Shown piece after piece: positions 1-5,262 of a DNA stretch of 8,724 nucleotides. Numbering within the stretch: position 1 is the stretch's first letter; each line of letters begins with the position of its first letter. The stretch is from the NCBI GenBank assembly GCA_027622115.1, contig JAQBZS010000247.1, positions 1 to 8,724 of the forward strand. Reading direction: 5' to 3'. Under the pieces are notes generated by a model. It was given only the letters and a program-made list of their open reading frames with translations, was not told the DNA's origin and did not search any database. Position numbers and translations under genes: made by a program. The stretch is from Planctomycetota bacterium (GTDB lineage Bacteria; Planctomycetota; Planctomycetia; Planctomycetales; Planctomycetaceae).

Positions 1-230
1 GTCGTCAGGCTTGTGACCGAGCCACGAGGGTCAGGCATGGCTCGGTCCGGCGGGGTCACACTTCAAGAGAGAATTCGTGTCGAGTTCAACAAATGGGTCG
101 GACTTGCGTTCTTGGGTCGTCAGGCTTTTGACCGAGCCACGAGGGTCAGGCATGGCTCGGTCCGGCGGGGTCACACTTCAAGAGAGAGTCGTGTCGAGTT
201 CAACAAGCGGATCGGATTCGGCTGTGTCCT
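1..230. repeat. Two tandem copies of a 115-bp repeat with internal hairpin
   Basis: The unit at 1-115 recurs at 116-230. The first 65 or so bases are nearly identical between copies (one base differs near position 14), and the rest diverges gradually with a one-base indel. Each copy holds a perfect 10-bp inverted repeat, GACCGAGCCA / TGGCTCGGTC, at 15-24/38-47 and 130-139/153-162. An alternative pairing TGTGACC/GGTCACA is possible at 12-18/54-60. The array runs up to the 3' end of the pilin-like gene at 240-551 and may continue left of the window. Both copies begin with GTCAGGCTT, as do the inverted-repeat elements at 4893-5234. Open reading frames across the array look like translated repeat rather than genes. 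Confidence 0.85.
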
Positions 231-239
231 GCATTTTTC

Positions 240-551
240 TTAGTAACCGCGGGTGCCTTCCGGAGTTGCCGCGGTGCCGACGATGTCGTCCGCTCCGTCG
301 CAGAAGTCTTCGCTGTCTCGGTATTTACTGCCTTCGTTGTTTCCGGTGTGTCCGTAGAGCCCGCTGAAGCTGTAGCTCTGATTGACGGCACCGAAGGCCG
401 AGGCGACATCTTCCAATTCTTGATTGACGGCACTGGAGACTTCTGAAAGTCCAACCACAAGAGCCAGCACGCCGATGGTGGCGATCAAGATCAGTTCCGA
501 GGAAACAATGAAACCGGCTTCGTCGTTGTAGAGTTTGGCGAGCATGTGCAT
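240..551 (-). CDS. Small pilin-like membrane protein (copy 1)
   Basis: A 103-residue protein with a short leader (residues 1-13, ending D-E-A-G), then one hydrophobic helix at about residues 14-36, then a polar C-terminal part. The G-F junction followed by a helix containing a glutamate resembles type IV/Flp prepilins cut by a prepilin peptidase. However, the glutamate sits six residues after the expected cut instead of five. The tail ends with D-S-E-D-F-C-D (about residues 79-85), which holds the only cysteine. I chose ATG at 551 because AAGGA lies 8 bases upstream; ATG at 545 is an alternative. It is a close paralogue of the gene at 641-970, 89 bp upstream, and probably shares its transcript. 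I infer a cell-surface or pseudopilin role; the exact function is unknown. I have seen this type in planctomycetes but cannot confirm a family name. Confidence 0.85.
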   Translation of the reverse strand: MHMLAKLYNDEAGFIVSSELILIATIGVLALVVGLSEVSSAVNQELEDVASAFGAVNQSYSFSGLYGHTGNNEGSKYRDSEDFCDGADDIVGTAATPEGTRGY

Positions 552-640
552 GTCTATGGTCCTTGGTGATTGAGTGAAGGTCGTTAGTGGCTTAAGAGCA
601 GAGCGTAAGAGCTTGGCGAACAGCGATCGGGATCGGTCGA

Positions 641-970
641 TTAGTACGAATGTCCGGAGTCGCCGCCGCCTTCTCCGCCGTTGGCGACCGCACAGACGAT
701 GTCGTTGTCGCCGTCGCAGAAGTCTTCGCTGTCGTTGTATTCACTGCCGGCGGTCGAGCCCGTATGACCTTGCAGCCCGCTGTATCGATAAGACTGGTTG
801 ATCGCCCCAAAGGCGGACGCCACGTCTTCAAGTTCTTGGTTCACGGCACTGGCGACTTCCGAAAGCCCCACGATCATGGCCAGCACGCCGATGGTCGAAA
901 TCAGGATGAGTTCCGCCGACACAATGAAACCGGCTTCGTCGTTGTACAGCTTGGTGATCAGGCTCAGCAT
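641..970 (-). CDS. Small pilin-like membrane protein (copy 2)
   Basis: A 109-residue paralogue of the 240-551 protein. The two are almost the same from K-L-Y-N-D-E-A-G-F through N-Q-S-Y (about 53 residues), share G-H-T-G and D-S-E-D-F-C-D-G further on, and differ mainly in the last 15-20 residues, here Gly-rich and ending H-S-Y. The prepilin-like G-F junction falls at residues 14-15, followed by a helix to about residue 37. A second cysteine, in I-V-C-A, is absent from copy 1. ATG at 970 is preferred because GGGGGA lies 6 bases upstream and the start then aligns with copy 1; the frame stays open to 1222 but that extension lacks a leader-like beginning. It is probably the first gene of a two-gene unit, with a possible sigma-54 site at 1041-1060. 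Confidence 0.87.
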   Translation of the reverse strand: MLSLITKLYNDEAGFIVSAELILISTIGVLAMIVGLSEVASAVNQELEDVASAFGAINQSYRYSGLQGHTGSTAGSEYNDSEDFCDGDNDIVCAVANGGEGGGDSGHSY

Positions 971-1040
971 GTTCGTCCCCCAGGTTGCTTGCGGCTTGTT
1001 AGGCCCTTGAAACGTTTGAGTCAGGTGATGAACGAGATGT

Positions 1041-1060
1041 AAAGCAGGCTGAATGCCAAA
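1041..1060 (-). promoter_or_regulatory. Candidate sigma-54 (-24/-12) promoter for the pilin-like pair
   Basis: Read on the minus strand the site is TTTGGCATTCAGCCTGCTTT. The invariant GG (1057-1056) and GC (1045-1044) are exactly 10 bases apart, as in the RpoN consensus YTGGCAC-G-N4-TTGCW. Mismatches fall at the C and G after TGGCA and at the first T of TTGC. The start of transcription would be near 1032, about 60 bases before ATG 970. RpoN drives pilin genes in some bacteria, which makes the location sensible, but a match of this quality can occur by chance. Confidence 0.3.
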
Positions 1061-1260
1061 GCCGAAGTCGTGTTCAATTCTCTTGACAAATTGCTCAGCA
1101 CCGTGAGCGCAAGCTGTTGTCCAGACAGGGATTACGAACTTTGCGGAAAGTAAACCGCAGTTCGACGGAGGCGATTGACTCGAAATCGCGGATGATGCCA
1201 ACCGGCAACAGGGCAACATCATTCGTGGCGAGGATCGGCCCTAAGTCACGTCACGACAAA

Positions 1261-1479
1261 GAATTAGGGCGTGGTGCGAGTGGCCGTGAGTCGTGTGGCG
1301 TCACGGCATCAATCACGGCAACGTGGGACGGCGGCAAGCTTACGAGTCGCGAAGTGACGGCATCGACTCACGCCGTTCCACTTTCGGACCTGCCGTCCAG
1401 CAAAGCACTGGCGGCAACGGCTGGACGACTTTACGTCACCACGCAGGCTGGTCGGCTGCCGTGCTTTGGTCGAAGATGA
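1261..1479 (+). pseudogene. Possible decayed C-terminus of a beta-propeller (PQQ-like) protein
   Basis: The frame ending at the TGA of 1477-1479 encodes W-D-G-G-K-L-T, a spacer, then L-A-A-T-A-G-R-L-Y-V-T-T-Q-A-G-R-L-P-C-F-G and stops two residues later. The pattern 'A-x-G-R-L-Y-V-(S/T)-T-x-x-G-x-L-x-C-F-G' close to a stop is typical of the last blade of PQQ-like/BamB-like propeller proteins, which are common in planctomycetes. Upstream residues in this frame look random, there is no ribosome-binding site, and no other blade was recognised in the other frames. I infer a truncated remnant. It could also be a chance resemblance in non-coding DNA. Confidence 0.3.
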
Positions 1480-1606
1480 AACGGCGACTCGCTCCGGTAC
1501 ACAATCAAGCGAACCGGTGGGAGTCTTCTCCGCTCTCCGAACCCAATTGTCGTCGGAGCGGCTCATCGGATTCTCGCTGATTCAGCACGCACCCGCGTGC
1601 ATGTTT

Positions 1607-1610
1607 GGAG
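1607..1610 (+). promoter_or_regulatory. Ribosome-binding site fixing the start at 1617
   Basis: GGAG lies 6 bases before ATG 1617, good spacing for that codon. The alternative in-frame TTG at 1605 overlaps this site and has no site of its own. Confidence 0.55.
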
Positions 1611-1616
1611 CCTCGG

Positions 1617-3263
1617 ATGTTGTCTGTTGCCGGAAGTCGTCGCGTTGCGTTCATGGTCGGGGCACTCGTCTTCGCGAGTTTTTTTGCGTACTCCGCCATT
1701 CGGTTCCCAGTTCCCAGCGTCAACGAACCGCACTATCTCACCAAGGCTCGCCATGTTTGGGACGCGAGTTGGTGTGCCGGAGATTTCTTCCTCGAATCGT
1801 CCAATCCGCATCTTGTGTTCTATCGCACGATCGGTGGACTCACTTCGATCTTGCCCTTCGAAGAGGCGGCTTGGTGTGGGCGAGTCCTCTGCCAAGGCAT
1901 CCTCGCCGGTGGTTGGTGTGTGTTGATGTGGGCCATCTTGCCCGCGCGCTGGTCGCCGTTGTGGTCGGCCTGGGTGTTCATGGCGATGGCGGTGACCGGC
2001 AACTTTTCAGGCGAATGGCTGCTTGGAGGGGCTGAGTCCAAAGTTCCAGCCTACGGATTTGGATTTATGGCGCTTGCCGCATTGATTCGCTCGAAACCGA
2101 TCTCGGCCGGAATCACGGGCGGTCTGTGCGTGAGCTTTCACCCGGTTGTCGGGCTGTGGCTGGGACTGTGTGCGATTTGCGGTTTGGCTTGGCAACAACT
2201 GGGGCGAGTCCTACGACGAAACCGTTCCGCCGCCGATTCGATCGCCCGGACCTCTATGGTCAAACACTGGTTGATGGGAGCCGTGATGTGCGTCGCACTC
2301 GCGGCTCCGGGAATGATTCCAGCCGTTGAGATCATCCGTGACTCCGAAGCCACTGCCGACGACGTCATTAGCGCCGATCATATTCAGGTCTTCCATCGAC
2401 TCGGCCATCACCTCAACCCCATGCGATTCAAACGGACGGCGTATCTGGGATACGCGCTGCTGTTCGTGACGTGGCTCGTGATCCGCCGATGGTCCTTTGC
2501 GAACGACAAAGACGATGGCACCAAAGCCTCCGATGCAGGCCGTTCGGCCGAATCCATTTGGACGGCGTGCGTCGTCACCAGCGTCTTGGTTGCACTCGCG
2601 GGCGTTTGGATTGGTTATCGAGAAGCGGAGGAACCACCCACCGATCTCGACGTAATCCGAGCCGAGGCTTTGAAAACGAAGTACCTGAAGCTGTATCCGT
2701 TTCGAGTCGCGGACGTGCTGTTGCCGATGGCGGCGTCCATCTCACTGGTGGGCATCGCTTGGCGAGCCGCATTAACCACGGGCCGACCCGCACAGGCCGC
2801 TCGACAACTTTCGTTGGCCACGCTGGCACTATTCGCGTACGCCCTGCTGACACACGGCGTTGACCGCAACCCAAGTCGCATGAAGCCGGAGCGTTTGGCG
2901 AACTGGCTCGAAGTGTGTCGCTGGATCCACGACGACTCGCCACCCGACGCGTTGGTTTACATCCCGTCGGGATCGTTCGCCTTCAAGTGGCATGCCCACC
3001 GACCCGAAGTGTTTTCGATGAAGGATTGCCCGCAAGACACCGCTGGAATCCTGGAGTGGTACAGCCGCTGGCACGCATTGACCACTTGGGAGATCGAAGC
3101 GGAAGCGGACGAAATCTTCACGCAGACGGAGCTGGATCAGCTTGCGAGCGATTACGGAGTCCGCCTGCTGATCACCCGGAGGGGGAAGTCGTTTGAGCCG
3201 CAACCGCTCTTCAAGAACAGCAGTTATGCCGTGTTCGCATGCGTGGCGTCGCCCACGCAGTAG
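1617..3263 (+). CDS. Multi-pass inner-membrane protein, GT-C-like (DUF6798-type?)
   Basis: A 548-residue protein with roughly nine or ten hydrophobic helices (about residues 10-30, 90-108, 115-130, 143-158, 162-193, 215-235, 273-290, 312-333, 365-386, 396-412) and a soluble C-terminal part at about 425-548. After the first helix comes N-E-P-H-Y (36-40), then W-C-A-G-D-F-F-L-E (52-60) and H-L-V-F-Y (65-69). An acidic motif in the first outer loop plus many helices is the usual plan of GT-C glycosyltransferases such as PMT/GT39, which use polyprenyl-linked sugars. The C-terminal part has A-L-V-Y-I-P (445-450) and an R-P-E-V-F-S-M-K-D stretch (462-470). I recall planctomycete proteins of DUF6798 with this motif set, but cannot confirm it. 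The substrate is unknown; a sugar or lipid transfer role is inference. ATG 1617 is chosen from GGAG upstream. It stands alone, with the next gene 305 bp away. Confidence 0.85.
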   Translation: MLSVAGSRRVAFMVGALVFASFFAYSAIRFPVPSVNEPHYLTKARHVWDASWCAGDFFLESSNPHLVFYRTIGGLTSILPFEEAAWCGRVLCQGILAGGWCVLMWAILPARWSPLWSAWVFMAMAVTGNFSGEWLLGGAESKVPAYGFGFMALAALIRSKPISAGITGGLCVSFHPVVGLWLGLCAICGLAWQQLGRVLRRNRSAADSIARTSMVKHWLMGAVMCVALAAPGMIPAVEIIRDSEATADDVISADHIQVFHRLGHHLNPMRFKRTAYLGYALLFVTWLVIRRWSFANDKDDGTKASDAGRSAESIWTACVVTSVLVALAGVWIGYREAEEPPTDLDVIRAEALKTKYLKLYPFRVADVLLPMAASISLVGIAWRAALTTGRPAQAARQLSLATLALFAYALLTHGVDRNPSRMKPERLANWLEVCRWIHDDSPPDALVYIPSGSFAFKWHAHRPEVFSMKDCPQDTAGILEWYSRWHALTTWEIEAEADEIFTQTELDQLASDYGVRLLITRRGKSFEPQPLFKNSSYAVFACVASPTQ

Positions 3264-3331
3264 GGCAAGTTGGTCGAACTGACGCGAACGACGTTTTGTT
3301 TTTCTCAGCCGATCATTCATCGGGATCGCGC

Positions 3332-3349
3332 GGCCGGTGGGAACCGGCC
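3332..3349 (+). other. Perfect 7-bp hairpin with GGGA loop
   Basis: GGCCGGT (3332-3338), GGGA loop, ACCGGCC (3343-3349). It lies 69 bases after the stop of the membrane-protein gene. It is GC-rich enough to end transcription, but no U-tract follows, so an intrinsic terminator role is uncertain. Confidence 0.4.
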
Positions 3350-3496
3350 CGAATCGCCGACTGTGTTTGGATTCGTGGTCGTTCTGAATTCGTAGGGAAG
3401 CCTGAAAAACATGGTCCAAAACGATATTTGGTTGCGGCAAAGTCGCGTTGGTTTATCGTCAACCGAAGGTGAAATCCTGGCTGGGCGTTTCAATTC

Positions 3497-3557
3497 CTCA
3501 AGAATTCTGGATCATGCTGCGTCTGGAAGTGTCGCACCATGAGATCCTCTTCTTGAG
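3497..3557 (+). promoter_or_regulatory. Long imperfect leader hairpin before the oxidoreductase
   Basis: Paired blocks are CTCAAGAA (3497-3504) with TTCTTGAG (3550-3557), GGATC (3509-3513) with GATCC (3543-3547), and ATGcTGCG with CGCAcCAT (3514-3521/3533-3540), closing an 11-base loop. That is about 20 base pairs over 61 bases with small internal loops. The stem ends just before the weak ribosome-binding site (GGA at 3560-3562) of the gene starting at 3569. Such a leader structure could act on translation or mRNA stability; that role is inferred. Confidence 0.45.
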
Positions 3558-3568
3558 ACGGAAACGTG

Positions 3569-4876
3569 ATGAGCAATACGAGTCGATCGTTGAATGTCGC
3601 CATCATTGGCGGAGGCATGTTTTTTGACGACATCATCGGGCAGACCTTCAAGGACTTTATGCGCGGTGGGATTGCCGGCGCGTTGAACAGTATCGGGATG
3701 AGTCACCTGGCTGCGGACGTGGCGGATGTCGAAATTCGAGTCTCGGCCGTGGGAACTCGCAGCGAACGCAGCGGAACGGCCGGGCGGATCGTGGATTGGT
3801 TTGCCGAGGACTTCCCGGATCGCCCCATCGAAGCGTGCTATGGCGAGACGGTGTGGAACGACATTATCGCTCGACATCAGCCGGACGTGTTGTTTGTCGC
3901 CACGCCGGACCACGTGCATACGCGGCCGATTCTCGACGCACTCGACGCGGGTTGCGACATCGTCACCGAAAAGCCGCTGTGTCTGACGATGTCGGAAGCC
4001 GATCGGATCATCGCCAAGGCCGACGCCGCGGATCGCATCGTGGCCGTCGACATGCATAAGCGATTCGACCCGTTCGTCCGCGACATGATGTTGAACGCGA
4101 ACGAAAAGTACGGCTCGATCAATCGAGTTCGCACGGTGCTTGAAGAGCCGTTGGAAGTGAGTACGGACATCTTCGCTTGGGCCGAACAGAGCAATCCGTT
4201 CGCCTACGTCGGCTGCCACTGGCTGGACGTGGTGCATCATTATCTCAAGGTGAAGCCGGTCTCCGTGTTCGCCACCGGACAGAAGAATCTGCTGCTCAAT
4301 TGGGACAAGCACCACGCAGAAATCGCGCGGCGGCGCGGAGTCGATCCGTCGTCGTTCAAGCGACGCGGGTCGATCAATACGTGGGATTCGATCGATGTCG
4401 CCGTGACGTACGACACCGGCATGCGAGGTGATTACAACAACAATTGGATCAACCCGGCCGAATTCGAAGGTGCCGTCAATCAGGAAATCGAACTCTATGG
4501 GATTTACGGTCGCGGTCTTGTGGACCAGCAAGAACGCGGCTTTCGCGAGGCGGTGATCGGCGATGGGTCGCGGACCCGCAATCCGTCGTTCGGCGGTCGC
4601 ATGCGGCACATCGGCGGAAACTTGGAACTCTTCGGCTACGGCAAGGCGTCGATCTGCTCCGGACTGTTGGCGATTATTCGTCGCCGATTGCTGGGGGAAT
4701 CGCTCGCATCGCTGGACGAAACCTATCCCACGGCGCGGAGCCAGCGAGACATCGTGCAAGTCATCGAAGCTGCGTCGGCGGTTGCCGAAAAGAACTTCGA
4801 GCATTTCGCCGCTGGCCGAGGCACGCCGGTCACGGCACAGCTTACGGAATCCGAGATTCGCATCATCGAGCCGTAG
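3569..4876 (+). CDS. Gfo/Idh/MocA family NAD(P)-dependent oxidoreductase
   Basis: A 435-residue protein with a Rossmann-fold start, V-A-I-I-G-G-G-M-F (residues 10-18), A-T-P-D-H-V-H (111-117), and the family's E-K-P motif in V-T-E-K-P-L-C (132-138). V-D-M-H-K-R-F (160-166) follows, then the likely catalytic segment C-H-W-L-D-V-V-H-H with D220 and H223/H224. The C-terminal alpha/beta domain (about 140-435) is longer than the commonest members (330-390 residues), with an inserted N-W-D-K-H-H-A-E-I-A-R-R-R stretch near 244-256. Family members oxidise or epimerise sugars and inositols with NAD(P) in the cytoplasm; the substrate here is unknown. ATG 3569 is preferred over GTG 3566 because GGA lies 6 bases upstream. 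It is probably transcribed alone, since structured intergenic DNA flanks it on both sides. Confidence 0.92.
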   Translation: MSNTSRSLNVAIIGGGMFFDDIIGQTFKDFMRGGIAGALNSIGMSHLAADVADVEIRVSAVGTRSERSGTAGRIVDWFAEDFPDRPIEACYGETVWNDIIARHQPDVLFVATPDHVHTRPILDALDAGCDIVTEKPLCLTMSEADRIIAKADAADRIVAVDMHKRFDPFVRDMMLNANEKYGSINRVRTVLEEPLEVSTDIFAWAEQSNPFAYVGCHWLDVVHHYLKVKPVSVFATGQKNLLLNWDKHHAEIARRRGVDPSSFKRRGSINTWDSIDVAVTYDTGMRGDYNNNWINPAEFEGAVNQEIELYGIYGRGLVDQQERGFREAVIGDGSRTRNPSFGGRMRHIGGNLELFGYGKASICSGLLAIIRRRLLGESLASLDETYPTARSQRDIVQVIEAASAVAEKNFEHFAAGRGTPVTAQLTESEIRIIEP

Positions 4877-4892
4877 TCGCAGCGATCCGTGC

Positions 4893-4920
4893 GGGGTCTG
4901 GCTTATGGGGTCTGGCTTAT
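4893..4920 (+). repeat. Perfect tandem duplication of a 14-mer
   Basis: GGGGTCTGGCTTAT occurs at 4893-4906 and immediately again at 4907-4920. It is a variant of the outer end (GGGGTCAGGCTTAC) of the inverted-repeat elements that follow. Confidence 0.9.
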
Positions 4921-4936
4921 GTTGTCAGATTCGGCG
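4907..4936 (+). repeat. Solitary half of a REP-like element
   Basis: The stretch matches the left arm at 4944-4974 in nearly every position, with about four substitutions and one missing base. It has the same order: GGGGTC-GGCTTA, then TCAGATT, then GGCG. No matching right arm lies close by, so it appears to be a truncated or degenerated copy. Confidence 0.7.
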
Positions 4937-4943
4937 ACCGCGC

Positions 4944-5041
4944 GGGGTCAGGCTTACGATTTTCAGATTTGGCGGGCGTTTGATGCCGGATTTCACCAAC
5001 AATGCAGAACCGCCAAATCTGAAAACCGTAAGCCTGACGCC
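4944..5041. repeat. REP/MITE-like inverted-repeat element 1
   Basis: A 31-base left arm (4944-4974, beginning GGGGTCAGGCTTACG and ending AGATTTGGCG) pairs with the right arm at 5011-5041 with only two mismatches, one a G-U-type change. The loop is 36 bases. Arms beginning GGGGTCAGG recall REP sequences mobilised by REP-associated tyrosine transposases, but no transposase gene is in the window. Confidence 0.85.
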
Positions 5042-5137
5042 CAAGTTCTCAACACTCGCGTTTTTCGAAGTGCTTCAAATCAATCAGGTCGCCCGAAAAT
5101 CACGTCGCCCACTCAATGGGAGCGGTTTGGGGACTGG

Positions 5138-5234
5138 GGCGTCAGGCTTACGATTTTCAGATTTGGCGGCCTCGTACGCTACGTGAAGATCGCGTGGAAT
5201 CGCCGCCAAATCCGAAAACCGTAAGCCAGACACC
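5138..5234. repeat. REP/MITE-like inverted-repeat element 2
   Basis: The left arm at 5138-5170 is almost identical to the left arm of element 1, beginning GGCGTCAGGCTTACG. The right arm at 5202-5234 pairs with four mismatches, and the loop is 31 bases. The loop sequences of elements 1 and 2 do not resemble each other, so only the arms are conserved. The start-to-start distance from element 1 is 194 bp. Confidence 0.85.
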
Positions 5235-5249
5235 GACAAACTCAAACTT

Positions 5250-5253
5250 AGGA
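5250..5253 (+). promoter_or_regulatory. Ribosome-binding site deciding the larC start
   Basis: AGGA lies 9 bases before GTG 5263. That start yields V/M-R-I-A-Y-L-D-C, matching the usual LarC beginning. A longer in-frame reading from 5116 would translate the repeat element and is unlikely. Confidence 0.6.
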
Positions 5254-5262
5254 CTCACCACC

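Larger units (their letters stand above)
971..1616. other. 646-bp intergenic region between divergent genes
   Basis: This region separates the minus-strand pilin-like genes from the plus-strand membrane protein and should hold promoters for both. Besides the sigma-54 candidate and the possible gene remnant at 1261-1479, I see three weak hairpins. The first is TGCGG/CCGCA around 1143-1160. The second is a 7-bp perfect stem GCCCTAA/TTAGGGC at 1238-1244/1264-1270, whose loop contains TCACG twice. The third is CCGCTCTCCGA/TCGGAGCGG at 1530-1540/1553-1561 with a two-base bulge. None is followed by a T-run. Reading frames here lack convincing starts. Confidence 0.6.
3264..3568 (+). other. 305-bp intergenic region with two hairpins
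   Basis: There is no credible gene here. It contains the short perfect stem at 3332-3349 and the long imperfect stem at 3497-3557. A T-rich run lies at about 3294-3304 but follows no stem, so I cannot name a terminator for the upstream membrane-protein gene. The promoter of the downstream oxidoreductase should be here, but no clear -35/-10 pair stands out. Confidence 0.6.
4877..5262. other. 386-bp intergenic region filled with REP/MITE-like elements
   Basis: More than half of this gap is made of related repeat arms, listed separately at 4893-4920, 4907-4936, 4944-5041 and 5138-5234. The 96 bases between the two complete elements (5042-5137) have no recognisable content. The larC ribosome-binding site follows the last arm by only 15 bases, so larC's promoter must lie in or between the repeats, or transcription must come from further upstream. 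Confidence 0.75.

Noticed and set aside
1..230. Tandem repeats as a CRISPR array
   Set aside because: The unit is 115 bp with continuous similarity and no unique spacers, and no cas genes are present.
13..367. Overlapping small open frames across the 5' repeats
   Set aside because: The protein sequence simply repeats with the DNA repeat and has no domain or ribosome-binding site; part lies antisense to the pilin-like gene.
1083..1111. TTGACA resembling a -35 box on the plus strand
   Set aside because: No -10-like sequence follows at 16-18 bases.
971..1222. N-terminal extension of the second pilin-like protein
   Set aside because: The extension has no homology to its paralogue, while ATG 970 has a good ribosome-binding site and gives a proper prepilin-like leader.
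1466..2035. Plus-strand open frame of 189 codons overlapping the start of the membrane protein
   Set aside because: It is in a different frame from the supported gene, Arg/Cys-rich, with no domain.
2829..3440. Minus-strand open frame opposite the end of the membrane-protein gene (203 codons)
   Set aside because: It is antisense to coding sequence, with Arg-rich composition and no recognisable motif.
3512..4804. Long open frame on the minus strand opposite the oxidoreductase gene (430 codons)
   Set aside because: It is antisense to a clear Gfo/Idh/MocA gene, rich in Arg/His/Asp as expected from mirrored codons, and matches no family.
5116..5262. N-terminal extension of LarC
   Set aside because: It would translate the inverted-repeat element; LarC homology begins at GTG 5263.
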